Assembly: GCA_002400495.2 (NCBI GenBank)
Contig: NVQL02000074.1
Span: 124,001-188,000 of the forward strand
Origin: Alphaproteobacteria bacterium
GTDB taxonomy: Bacteria > Pseudomonadota > Alphaproteobacteria > Rhizobiales > OSC116
Reading direction: 5' to 3'
Length of the DNA: 64,000 bases
In this document: one piece after another, positions 54,748 to 63,511 of the stretch
Layout: each line of letters opens with the position of its first letter
Numbering within the stretch: position 1 is the first letter of the stretch
Program-made: the position numbers and the translations under genes
Notes under the pieces: generated by a model
What the model saw: only the letters and a program-made list of their open reading frames with translations
Told to the model about the DNA's origin: nothing
The model's database searches: none

Positions 54748-56415
54748 CTATTTCATCCGATTATACGCCGACAGCAAACCTTTAATCGATGCCTTAATCA
54801 CATCCGTATCCTGTCCCACGCCATAAAACTCTTCATCAGCCTCAGAAACCAACGAAATATAAGCCGCAGCGAGCGCTCCACTGCCACTAGATAAAGTATG
54901 CTCTTCATAATTACGCAGCTTAAACTTCACCTGCATCTGATTGCGAAACCCATTAGCAAAAGCATTAATCGGCCCCGACCCTTCAGCCACAATTTCCACC
55001 TCTTTACCAGTTGGCGTCGCTATCTTAGCCGTAATTCCAACTTTATCACCACCCACATCAACCGAATGATAATTAAATGATTTCAGCGCATAACCATCAT
55101 TCTGCTCTATATACTCGTCAGAAAATGCCTCCCAAATATGCTCTGGCAGAATCTCCTGCGCCGTTTCATCAGCAATTTTCTGAATAACCCGCGAAAACTC
55201 AATCTGCATCTGCTTCGGCAATTTAAACCCAAACCGAGTCTCAAGAATATAAGCAATCCCACTCTTACCAGATTGGCTATTAATCCGAATGGTTGTCTCA
55301 TAAGACCGCCCAATATCAGTCGGGTTAAGCGGTAAATAAGGTACATCCCAATGATTTCTCTTCTCAGCCTTATGCGCATCCAAACCCTTCTTAATTGCAT
55401 CCTGATGCGAACCAGACAAAGCCGTAAACACCAATTCCCCCGCATAAGGATGCCGAGGATGCGTCGCCATCTGGTTACATTCTTCAACAATTTTCACAAT
55501 TTCAGGCAAGTTCTCAAACCGCAATTCAGGGTCAATCCCCTGCGTAAACAAATTCAGCCCAAGCGTAATCAAATCAGCATTACCAGTCCGCTCTCCATTA
55601 CCCAACAGCGTACCTTCAACCCGATCAGCACCTGCCAAAATAGCCAATTCAGTAGCCGCCTCAGCCCCGCCCCTGTCATTATGCGTATGAACACTTAATA
55701 TCACACTGTCTCGGCGCGCAAGGTGTCTATCCATCCACTCAATTTGGTCAGCAAATACATTAGGCGAAGTCAATTCAACAGTCGCAGGCAAATTAATAAT
55801 CATCTTATGCTCAGGCGATGGCCCCCAAGTTTCAATAACCGCATTACAAACATCAGCCGCCACTTCAAGCTCAGTCCCCGTAAAACTCTCAGGCGAATAT
55901 TCGAGCACCCACTCAGTATCAGGATATTTCGCGCAATATTTCTGAATCAACCGCGTGCCCTCACAAGCCAGCTCGGCAATTTCTTCAGCAGTCTTCTTAA
56001 AAACATCCCGCCGTTGAGCAATAGAGGTCGAATTATACAAATGCACAATAACCTTTCGCGCACCCTCCATCGCCAAAAAAGTCTTTTCAATAAGATGCTC
56101 CCGCGCCTGCACAAGCACTTGCGGCACGACATCCTCAGGTATCAAATCATTCTCAATAATATGCCGCGCAAAATTAAATTCAATTTCAGAAGCCGATGGA
56201 AACCCAATTTCAATCTCTTTAAACCCAACCGCAAGCAACAGATTGTACATTTTCATCTTGCGATCATGATCCATCGGGTTGACCAAAGCTTGGTTCCCAT
56301 CACGCAAATCAACCGCACACCAAATCGGCGCGCGCTCAATGGTTTTGTCAGGCCAAGTCCTGTCACTCAATTTAAATTTTTCGATCGGCGCATATTTTGC
56401 AAATTTATTGTTCAT
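54748..56415 (-). CDS. leuA: 2-isopropylmalate synthase, type 2
   Basis: A 555-residue enzyme condensing acetyl-CoA with 3-methyl-2-oxobutanoate, first step of leucine synthesis. RAPIWCAVDLRDGNQALVNPMD (metal and substrate site, about residue 30-50; key part: VDLRDGNQAL), GFKEIEIGFPSAS, VILSVHTHNDRGGAEAATELAILAGADRVEGTLLGNGERTGNADL (key parts: HTHNDRG, GNGERTGNADL). The C-terminal LeuA regulatory domain (from about 430) provides leucine feedback inhibition. Length fits the long LeuA2 subgroup. No strong ribosome site before ATG 56415. Not functionally tied to neighbours; HxlR gene is upstream on the same strand. Confidence 0.95.
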   Translation of the reverse strand: MNNKFAKYAPIEKFKLSDRTWPDKTIERAPIWCAVDLRDGNQALVNPMDHDRKMKMYNLLLAVGFKEIEIGFPSASEIEFNFARHIIENDLIPEDVVPQVLVQAREHLIEKTFLAMEGARKVIVHLYNSTSIAQRRDVFKKTAEEIAELACEGTRLIQKYCAKYPDTEWVLEYSPESFTGTELEVAADVCNAVIETWGPSPEHKMIINLPATVELTSPNVFADQIEWMDRHLARRDSVILSVHTHNDRGGAEAATELAILAGADRVEGTLLGNGERTGNADLITLGLNLFTQGIDPELRFENLPEIVKIVEECNQMATHPRHPYAGELVFTALSGSHQDAIKKGLDAHKAEKRNHWDVPYLPLNPTDIGRSYETTIRINSQSGKSGIAYILETRFGFKLPKQMQIEFSRVIQKIADETAQEILPEHIWEAFSDEYIEQNDGYALKSFNYHSVDVGGDKVGITAKIATPTGKEVEIVAEGSGPINAFANGFRNQMQVKFKLRNYEEHTLSSGSGALAAAYISLVSEADEEFYGVGQDTDVIKASIKGLLSAYNRMK

Positions 56416-56502
56416 CTAATCAATCTTATAAATATTTTACTCCCCAGCAACCTACAATAAACAGCTGATAATGAAAACAAAATTTTACACTAGATTTCCC
56501 AT

Positions 56503-56979
56503 TTACTTGCGCGGTTTAATATATACATCCGACAATGGCACAACATCCTGATCTTCATAAACCAGCCCAACCTTCAAAGCCGCACCCGATTTCCGATCCA
56601 AAACATCAATCGCCGCAACCCCATCTTTCAAATAAGCATCCCCCCATTGCATAAGCGCCAAAATGGTCAAAGCCAAATCTTTACCCCGTGCCGAAAGCAC
56701 ATAAGCATACCGCGTCCGCGCCCCTTCTTCCTGATATGCCTTACGTTCCAATATCTTCTGCTCAACCAAATACTTCAAACGCTGCGTCAGCACCGAGCGC
56801 GGAATGCCAATGTCCGCCCGCATATCCTCATAGCGCGCCACCCCATAAAAAGCCTCCCGAATGATCAGCAATATCCATTTATCGGCAATCATTTTCGATG
56901 CCAAAGCTGCACCGCATTGATCCACAGGCACGGGAGATCGCCGCCGCATTGAAAGCATTTTTTCATCTGAGTTTGACAT
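56503..56979 (-). CDS. HxlR-family transcriptional regulator
   Basis: A 158-residue winged-helix regulator. MIADKWILLIIREAFYGVARYEDM and GIPRSVLTQRLKYLVEQKILERKAY are the HxlR hallmarks (key parts: DKWILLIIREAF, RSVLTQRLKYLVE), with a conserved Cys near residue 22 (DQCGAA) of the type used for redox or electrophile sensing in some members. Divergent from the dienelactone hydrolase gene, with an 81-base gap, and so its likely regulator. Confidence 0.9.
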   Translation of the reverse strand: MSNSDEKMLSMRRRSPVPVDQCGAALASKMIADKWILLIIREAFYGVARYEDMRADIGIPRSVLTQRLKYLVEQKILERKAYQEEGARTRYAYVLSARGKDLALTILALMQWGDAYLKDGVAAIDVLDRKSGAALKVGLVYEDQDVVPLSDVYIKPRK

Positions 56980-57060
56980 TCAGTTCCAGACCCTTTACCC
57001 ATATAGCTAAGTTCTTTTTTCAGTATCAGCTCATTACCCCACAATGCAAGGAAAATCATC

Positions 57061-57888
57061 ATGCCCACACGCAATGTAAAAATTCAAGATCAACTGGAAG
57101 ATTTCACCCCCCGCAAAATCACGCAAGAAGGTACAGAAAAAACAGTCCATATTTCAGGCCAAGGCCCCGCAGTCATAGTCATGTGCGAAATGCCAGGCAT
57201 CAGCCCGCATGTCGCAAGGTTTGCCCGCTGGGTTCGCGATGCAGGCTTCACCGTCTATATGCCATCCCTATTTGGCCAAGATGGCGTCATACAAAGCGCA
57301 GAAGATGGCGCTAAAATCTTCCAACACGCCTGTGTCAGCGCCGAATTTCGCGCATTTTCAGGCAATGGCGCAAGCCCCGTCACAAAATGGCTCCGCGCCC
57401 TAGCAAAACAAGCTCATAGTGAATGCGGCGGCAAAGGCGTAGGCGCAATCGGCATGTGCTTCACAGGCAATTTTGCCCTCTCAATGACCCTAGAACCCGC
57501 AGTAATCGCACCCGTCCTGTCACAGCCATCCCTTCCGATGGATGACCCCGCTGCCATAGAAAGCCCAAAAGATGAAATTGATGCCATCCGCACCCGCCTA
57601 GAAGCCGATGACCTAACGGTTCTGGCCTATAGGTTCGAAGGCGATAAATTCTGCATGGCACAACGCTTCGCAGCCTATGAACAAGCACTAGGAGACCGCT
57701 TCGAAGGCCATGTGCTGCCAGATAACGCTGCCAATAAAGACACCCCACCCTTCACAAAAACCCACGTAACAACCCCGCACAGCGTGGTAACAACCCATTT
57801 AATTGACCAAGAAATCCAGCCCACAATCAAAGCCCGCAATGAAATATTGGCATTCTTCACCAACCGCCTCACCAACAAACAGCGTTAG
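57061..57888 (+). CDS. dienelactone hydrolase family protein
   Basis: A 275-residue alpha/beta hydrolase of the DLH family, which opens dienelactone to maleylacetate in (chloro)catechol routes. GVGAIGMCFTGNFALSM has Cys as the nucleophile (about residue 137), as in true dienelactone hydrolases; GDKFC holds an acid region and KTHVTTPHSVVTTH the His. The ATG at 57061 has AAGGA upstream. Its TAG stop overlaps the stop of the convergent CoA-transferase beta gene. It could supply maleylacetate to the reductase at 49181. Some family members hydrolyse other esters. Confidence 0.9.
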   Translation: MPTRNVKIQDQLEDFTPRKITQEGTEKTVHISGQGPAVIVMCEMPGISPHVARFARWVRDAGFTVYMPSLFGQDGVIQSAEDGAKIFQHACVSAEFRAFSGNGASPVTKWLRALAKQAHSECGGKGVGAIGMCFTGNFALSMTLEPAVIAPVLSQPSLPMDDPAAIESPKDEIDAIRTRLEADDLTVLAYRFEGDKFCMAQRFAAYEQALGDRFEGHVLPDNAANKDTPPFTKTHVTTPHSVVTTHLIDQEIQPTIKARNEILAFFTNRLTNKQR

Positions 57889-58550
57889 GCCATTCTTATC
57901 GGCGCATCAACAATCCGCTGCAATTGCTCAATAGTCATACCATCAACCAATTCAATAGCTTCAAAACCATTTTCAGTCACATCAATAACCGCATAATCAG
58001 TATAAATACGCTTCACACAACCCGCTGCGGTTAACGGGTAGGAACAATTCTCAGTTAATTTAGCAACACCCGCCTTACTCAGATGCGTCATCAACAACCA
58101 CACCCGCTTAGCACCAACCGCCAAATCCATCGCACCACCAACCGCAGGGGCAGATTCACCACCATCAATCGCCCAATTGGCCAAATCGCCGTTTTGCGAA
58201 ACCTGATAAGCCCCCAAAACGCATAAATCCAAATGCCCACCGCGCGCAATGGCAAAACTATCAGCATGATGAATAATCGCCGCCCCCGTCACCAAACTAG
58301 CATATTGCTTACCCGCATTAATCAACCAAGGATCCTGATCCGCCTCACTAGGCGCAGTCCCCATCCCTAAAATTCCATTTTCAGAATGAAATATAACCTC
58401 CGCAGAGGCAGGCACATAATCAGCAATCATGGTCGGAATGCCGATGCCCAAATTAATGCACCACCCAGCAGTCACATCTTGCGCCACACGTTTAGCAATC
58501 TCAACCCGCGAACGCGGCTTCACATTTTCAAATAATAATTTATCAGTCAT
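57885..58550 (-). CDS. pcaJ: 3-oxoadipate CoA-transferase subunit B
   Basis: A 221-residue beta subunit of a heterodimeric family I CoA-transferase moving CoA from succinyl-CoA to 3-oxoadipate. INLGIGIPTMIADYVP, HSENGILGMG with the catalytic Glu (about residue 50; key part: SENGILGMG), and GGHLDLCVLGAYQVS are diagnostic. Starts 2 bases after the alpha subunit stop. PcaIJ and ScoAB (3-oxoacid) cannot be told apart by motif; context with aromatic genes favours 3-oxoadipate. Confidence 0.92.
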   Translation of the reverse strand: MTDKLLFENVKPRSRVEIAKRVAQDVTAGWCINLGIGIPTMIADYVPASAEVIFHSENGILGMGTAPSEADQDPWLINAGKQYASLVTGAAIIHHADSFAIARGGHLDLCVLGAYQVSQNGDLANWAIDGGESAPAVGGAMDLAVGAKRVWLLMTHLSKAGVAKLTENCSYPLTAAGCVKRIYTDYAVIDVTENGFEAIELVDGMTIEQLQRIVDAPIRMA

Positions 58551-58552
58551 AA

Positions 58553-59233
58553 TTAAAACTTCGGTGGGTTGCCATGCGGAATGTGAACCATACGATTCAC
58601 AAACACACCTGGGGTGATAATAGTTTCAGGGTCTAAATCGCCAAGCTCAACTTTATGTTGCACTTGCACAACGGTCAATTCCGCCGCCATAGCCATAATC
58701 GGGTTAAAATTCCGCCCCGTAGAGCGATAAGTCAAATTCCCCCATCGGTCGCCATTCCACGCCTCAATCAACGCCAAATCAGCTTTAATCGCCCGCTCAA
58801 GCACATAGGTAACCCCATCAAACACTTCCGTAGGTTTTCCTTCGCCCAACAATGTCCCCGCACTCGTCGCGGTATAAAAAGCCGGTATCCCCGCCCCACC
58901 AGCACGAATGCGTTCAGCAATCGTACCCTGCGGCACAATCTCCAGCTCAACCTCACCCGCCTTATGCTGCTCAGCAAAAACCAAGGCTTTACGTCCAGGA
59001 AAGCTACAAATTACCTTGCGCACCCGTTTATGCTCAATCAACCGAGAAATCCCAAAATCACCCCCCGCACCAGCCCCATTGGCCACCATGGTAAGGTCTT
59101 TCGCACCTTGCTCAACCAGCGCATCAATAAGCTGCGTTGGTTCGCCAGATGCGCCAAACCCGCCAATCAATATGGTCGAACCATCAGCAACACCTTCAAA
59201 TGCATCTGCAATGGCCACGAATTTATCTATCAT
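58553..59233 (-). CDS. pcaI: 3-oxoadipate CoA-transferase subunit A
   Basis: A 226-residue alpha subunit. DGSTILIGGFGASGEPTQLIDAL (CoA-binding glycine-rich region, key part: GGFGASGEPTQLI), PQGTIAERIRAGGAGIPAFYT (key part: QGTIAERIRAGGAG) and ALIEAWNGDRWGNL mark the family. ATG at 59233 has GAGGG 6 bases upstream; ATG at 59239 is too close to it. This is the intact PcaI-type enzyme, in contrast to the dead CatI-type copy at 53187; the two are distant relatives. Confidence 0.92.
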   Translation of the reverse strand: MIDKFVAIADAFEGVADGSTILIGGFGASGEPTQLIDALVEQGAKDLTMVANGAGAGGDFGISRLIEHKRVRKVICSFPGRKALVFAEQHKAGEVELEIVPQGTIAERIRAGGAGIPAFYTATSAGTLLGEGKPTEVFDGVTYVLERAIKADLALIEAWNGDRWGNLTYRSTGRNFNPIMAMAAELTVVQVQHKVELGDLDPETIITPGVFVNRMVHIPHGNPPKF

Positions 59234-59398
59234 AAACATCCCTCTAAACACGAAAACTCTGCCATAATATTAAGTTCAAAATTTTAGCAAAGCCATCTCA
59301 ATAGCTGGGCGTCTCGCTGTGAGAAACGCAGCCATTTTTTACTGTCACCACGTTTTGTCTAATGTTATGGCTAATAGTCTAATCAATGGGAGAGCAAT

Positions 59399-60352
59399 AT
59401 GCCGAGCGAACAATATGATGAATTAAAAACCAGAGCCACAAACCTGCTCGACCCCGCCCTCACCGACCGCATTAACAAGCTATTGGTCGGCGCGGTAGAT
59501 CTGCATTGCCACTCAGGCCCCGCCGCCATGCCCCGCATCCTAGATCATTATGATGCCATGCAAGATGCCAATGATGCCCAATTCAAAGCCATCGTCTATA
59601 AAGACCATTTCTATGGCGGCATGGCACACGCCCAGATATTAGAAACCCTATACCCCAACAACAAAATAAAACTATTCTCAGGCATAGTGCTCAACAATGC
59701 AGCGGGCGGCATCAATCCCTACGCGGTCAATGCCGCCATACGCATCGGTGCCAAAATCATCTGGATGCCAACCCTATCCGCCGCCAACCACATTAAAAAG
59801 AATGAAACAAGCGCCAAAAACTTCCCCAAAATATCAGGCAAAATGCTAAAACCCATTCCGCTCAGTGTCTTGGATGACAATGGCAACCTAACAGATGATA
59901 CCAAAACAATTTTAGATTTAATCGCCGAAGCAGACATCATTCTAGCAGGCGGCCATCTACACGTAACCGAGCTAATCCCATTATTTGAAGAAGCCAAAAA
60001 ACGCGGCGTCAAAAAAATGCTCGTCAATCATCCGACATTCTTAATCGAGGTCGACGAGCAACAAATGCAACATCTAACCAGCCTAGGCGTTTATATGGAA
60101 CATTCACTCTGCATGTTCATAGAAAACTTCAAACGCGGCAAAGCCACCTACAGCCCCGGTGAAATTTTAAGATTGATAAAGGTCGCAGGCATAGACCACA
60201 CATTATTCTGCTCAGACCTAGGCCTACAAAACGCCCCACCACCAGTAGATGGCTTTCGCCTATTCGTACAAGAGTTATTACGCCTGCAGCTACCAGATGC
60301 CGACATCAGAAAACTAATCTCAGGCAATGGCGCTACATTGTTAGGCCTCTAA
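59399..60352 (+). CDS. DUF6282-family putative metal-dependent hydrolase
   Basis: A 317-residue cytoplasmic protein, apparently a TIM-barrel of the amidohydrolase/PHP kind. VDLHCHSGPAAMPR (about residues 33-46) has the HxH metal motif; VYKDHFYGGMAHA, VLNNAAGGINPYAVNAAIRIGAKIIWMPTLSA (key parts: LNNAAGGINPYAV, IIWMPT), LAGGHLHVTEL and LFCSDLGLQNAPPPVDGF fit the DUF6282 pattern. GGGAGA precedes the ATG. Convergent with tctA, with a one-base gap. Substrate unknown; it may act on the tricarboxylate-transporter cargo or a lactone. Confidence 0.8.
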   Translation: MPSEQYDELKTRATNLLDPALTDRINKLLVGAVDLHCHSGPAAMPRILDHYDAMQDANDAQFKAIVYKDHFYGGMAHAQILETLYPNNKIKLFSGIVLNNAAGGINPYAVNAAIRIGAKIIWMPTLSAANHIKKNETSAKNFPKISGKMLKPIPLSVLDDNGNLTDDTKTILDLIAEADIILAGGHLHVTELIPLFEEAKKRGVKKMLVNHPTFLIEVDEQQMQHLTSLGVYMEHSLCMFIENFKRGKATYSPGEILRLIKVAGIDHTLFCSDLGLQNAPPPVDGFRLFVQELLRLQLPDADIRKLISGNGATLLGL

Positions 60353-60353
60353 C

Positions 60354-61868
60354 TCAATCATCTGCCGCAACAACTTTTTTCTTTTTACCACGCGGCACCA
60401 TCAAATATGCAAATAACCCCACAGACATCAACAGCAATGCAATGGCGATGGGATGCGAAAATAAAGCCCAAATATTACCATCGGTAATTGCCACAGCTTG
60501 CACCAACGCACCTTCCAATTGCGGGGTTAAAATAAACGCCACAATAAACGCCACAAACGGGTAACCCAATGATGACATCGCATAACCGCCCAAGGCCGCA
60601 GCAGACATAAACAACACACCCGTCAGCCCACCGGTTATAATATACATACCCGTCGAACAAATAATCAACGCACTCGGAAACACCACAGTCGCGGGCGCAG
60701 TCACAACTTTCGCCCATAAACGCATGCAGAATTGCCCCACCAATAAATTGGCAACATTGGCAATCAACATGGCCGCAAACAGCCCATAAACCAACCTACC
60801 TTGAGTTTCAAACAACAATGGCCCGGGTTGCACACCATGAATGATAAACGCACTCACCAATAAAGCCGCACCAATATTGCCGGGAATGCCCAAAGTAAGC
60901 AGCGGAATAAGGTTAGCCCCCACCACCGCACTATTCGCAGTTTCAGATGCCGCAATACCGCGCGGGTCACCCGTACCAAAAGCTTCAGGGTCTTTAGCCG
61001 CCTGCTTGGCAAAAGCATAGCTCAACATGCCCGCGGTCGATGAACCAAGCCCGGGTATAGCACCAATAACAGTGCCCACTACCAAAGCCCGCAAAGCGAC
61101 ATATTTATTCGCTAACAATTCTTTCATAGTCACCTTCTGGTTATCAGCCTTAAGCGGCTGCAGGGTGGCCTCCCCACTAGAAGTTTTGCTGGCTTTCGAT
61201 ATTTGCCGAATAATCTCACTCACCGCAAGCATACCCAAAGCCAATGGCCCCAACGGCAAGCCGTCATAAAGCTCAAACTCACCAAAAGTAAACCGCGGAA
61301 CGCCATAGCCAGGGTCAAGCCCAACAGAGGCAAACAAAAAGCCAATACCCACCGCCACAAAGCCTTTAAAGATAGAATCGCCCACCAAGCCAGATACAAC
61401 GGTAAATGCCAAAATCATCAAGGCACAAATTTCAATGGGCCCCATTTGCAAAGCAATCAACGCCAACGGCGCCGCCACCAAAATCAAAATAATATCGCTA
61501 GAAACATCGCCAAAAATAGAATAGTAAAGCGAATATTTCATCGCTTTACCGGCTTCACCTTTTTGCGCCATCGGATAACCGTCAAATGTTGTCGCCACCG
61601 CTTCGGCCGATCCGGGCGTATTAAGCAGAATGGCGGAAACAGCACCCCCGACGGTCCCCCCTTTACTGATGGATATGAGGAATGCCACAGCCGTTAAGGT
61701 CGGCATCGCCAAGGTGAATGGAATGGCAATGGCCAAAGCCATAACCGTACCGAGCCCAGGGATGGCGGCAATAATTTGCCCCAACATAACCCCCAGTAAA
61801 ATATATAATATATTGGTGATTGTGAAAGCATCAACAAAACCACCCGTTATAGTTGCCAAATCAGGCAT
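60354..61868 (-). CDS. tctA: tripartite tricarboxylate transporter large permease TctA
   Basis: A 504-residue membrane protein with about 12 helices, the channel subunit of a TTT system. IAAIPGLGTVMALAIAIPFT (key part: PGLGTVMALAIA), NTPGSAEAVATTFDGYPMAQKGEAGKA (key part: TPGSAEAVATTFDG), IPGLGSSTAGMLSYAFAKQ and LGIPGNIGAALL are TctA hallmarks. Third in the order tctC-tctB-tctA. Transports carboxylates; substrate not determinable. Confidence 0.95.
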   Translation of the reverse strand: MPDLATITGGFVDAFTITNILYILLGVMLGQIIAAIPGLGTVMALAIAIPFTLAMPTLTAVAFLISISKGGTVGGAVSAILLNTPGSAEAVATTFDGYPMAQKGEAGKAMKYSLYYSIFGDVSSDIILILVAAPLALIALQMGPIEICALMILAFTVVSGLVGDSIFKGFVAVGIGFLFASVGLDPGYGVPRFTFGEFELYDGLPLGPLALGMLAVSEIIRQISKASKTSSGEATLQPLKADNQKVTMKELLANKYVALRALVVGTVIGAIPGLGSSTAGMLSYAFAKQAAKDPEAFGTGDPRGIAASETANSAVVGANLIPLLTLGIPGNIGAALLVSAFIIHGVQPGPLLFETQGRLVYGLFAAMLIANVANLLVGQFCMRLWAKVVTAPATVVFPSALIICSTGMYIITGGLTGVLFMSAAALGGYAMSSLGYPFVAFIVAFILTPQLEGALVQAVAITDGNIWALFSHPIAIALLLMSVGLFAYLMVPRGKKKKVVAADD

Positions 61869-61886
61869 ATAAAAATCCTTAAATTA

Positions 61887-62309
61887 TTACGGAAGCGGCC
61901 GCTTCAAAACGATAACAAACAAAATCCAAATCGCGATGGGCACAATAACAATGGCAATGCCCAGCCATAAAGGCCGTCTTTCATAAACCATATACATAAT
62001 CACCGCCATCATCGACACAGCACCAACCAGATAGCCAAACTTATCCATCAGATAGGTCATAGCCAAAATCAAAGCACAAACCACCAACACCCGTATAAAT
62101 TCACGCCGCGTCGGTAATTTTAATTTTGATTTCACAAAGAAAAATTGCACAGTTCCAGCGACCACAAATAACCACGCCGCAATTTGCGGAAAAACCCGTG
62201 GGCTCATAATTGCTGTTTCAACTTCTTGCACATGTGCAGGTATGCCATAAAGCAGGAGCAGAACACCGCACAAAACGGTGATCCCCCCTAAAAAACGTTC
62301 AATAGTCAT
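61887..62309 (-). CDS. tctB: tripartite tricarboxylate transporter small permease TctB
   Basis: A 140-residue four-helix protein of the TctB family: SPRVFPQIAAWLFVVAGTVQF (key part: SPRVFPQIAAW) near residue 37 and a hydrophobic C-terminus with GIAIVIVPIAIWILF. GGGAG lies before its ATG at 62309. Sits between tctC and tctA with tight spacing, so one transcript. Confidence 0.9.
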   Translation of the reverse strand: MTIERFLGGITVLCGVLLLLYGIPAHVQEVETAIMSPRVFPQIAAWLFVVAGTVQFFFVKSKLKLPTRREFIRVLVVCALILAMTYLMDKFGYLVGAVSMMAVIMYMVYERRPLWLGIAIVIVPIAIWILFVIVLKRPLP

Positions 62310-62339
62310 TACTCAAAAGTCTCCCTAAACATGATCTGA

Positions 62340-63302
62340 CTATTTAGCATAATAGACTTCAAACACAGCGGCAATCTCATCCAGTTTGGCTTTTGTGCCA
62401 ACAGGGCCAAGATTTGTCGGTATTTGATCAAAGTTAGCCTGCAATTTTGCAAACCCTTCAGAATTTGTAGCATCAGCCAACGCAGTCTCAATACAAGTCT
62501 TAACCGCAGGGTCTATATTTTTAGGCATAGCAAACAATACATAGCTATTTGTACCCTTTAAATCATAACCCAATTCAACAGTCGTTTTGGCATCAGGCGC
62601 GAATACAGGGCGCTTATCACCAATCGTAAACACCTGTTTCATCTTACCAGCTTTTAAATGCTGCACATGGCCAGTGCCTTGTAGTGTAATGTCAACATGA
62701 CCACCCAAAACAGATTGCAATGCAGCCGTAGAGCCTTTGGTTGGCACATGCACAAATGTAACACCTGTTTTTTCAGTGAACGCCTTAGTGAATATTTCAA
62801 CACTGCCACTCGCAGCTGCAATGGTCACACGGTTATCATGCGCACGGCCATATTCAAGCAATTCTTCAAAATTATTAAACGGCGCATCAGCCGCAGCCAC
62901 TATAGACACAACAGCTTCCTGCGCTGTACCAGGATAATCAAAATTCTCCTTAGTATAAGGGCTCTTCTTATTCAGGTATGGGAATTTGGTTACAGAACCA
63001 GAGCTCGTCACACCAATGGTATAACCATCAGCAGGCGCGACAGCCAGTTGCGACATCATCACACTCGAACTTGCACCAGGTTTATTCTGCACAATAACAG
63101 TCCAGCCCAATGCGCTTTCCATTTCAGTTGCTATAGCACGTGCAATTGTGTCCGTACCACCGCCAGCGCCATAACCTACCCAGTAATTAATTGGCTTGGA
63201 TGGAAACCCATCAGGGCATTCAGCCGCCAAGGCCATAGTCGTTGTCGCCAATAAGGCAGTTCCCACAACAGATAGGCTCAAAGCCTTTTTCAAATTATTC
63301 AT
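62340..63302 (-). CDS. tctC: tripartite tricarboxylate transporter receptor TctC (Bug family)
   Basis: A 320-residue periplasmic receptor. Sec signal MNNLKKALSLSVVGTALLAT ending near ALAAE, followed by Bug-fold sequence: INYWVGYGAGGGTDTIARAIA (key part: GYGAGGGTDTIARA), VQNKPGASSSVM and VTSSGSVTKFPYL. ATG at 63302 has GGGAG upstream; two earlier in-frame starts (63308, 63332) are less favoured. First in its operon. Unlike the six other receptor genes here, it is not followed by a stem-loop. Confidence 0.93.
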   Translation of the reverse strand: MNNLKKALSLSVVGTALLATTTMALAAECPDGFPSKPINYWVGYGAGGGTDTIARAIATEMESALGWTVIVQNKPGASSSVMMSQLAVAPADGYTIGVTSSGSVTKFPYLNKKSPYTKENFDYPGTAQEAVVSIVAAADAPFNNFEELLEYGRAHDNRVTIAAASGSVEIFTKAFTEKTGVTFVHVPTKGSTAALQSVLGGHVDITLQGTGHVQHLKAGKMKQVFTIGDKRPVFAPDAKTTVELGYDLKGTNSYVLFAMPKNIDPAVKTCIETALADATNSEGFAKLQANFDQIPTNLGPVGTKAKLDEIAAVFEVYYAK

Positions 63303-63511
63303 AATCATCTCCCTCTTATTAGTTAATACCATTTATCGGCATTTACCTGTATAAAAAATAAGCGTTTCAAAGCCAGAACGTCAAGCCGCGCCACTATTTA
63401 TCAATTTGCGTTTCTACTAGCGAAATTGGTTTGTTTTGATATTTAATAAGATTTTGACTTGTGTATCTTTTGGCAAAAAACAATAATCACACAATTATAC
63501 GGGGCTTCATT

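Noticed and set aside
55723-56460. 245-codon plus-strand frame opposite leuA
   Set aside because: Antisense shadow of a clearly conserved leuA; no domain recognisable.
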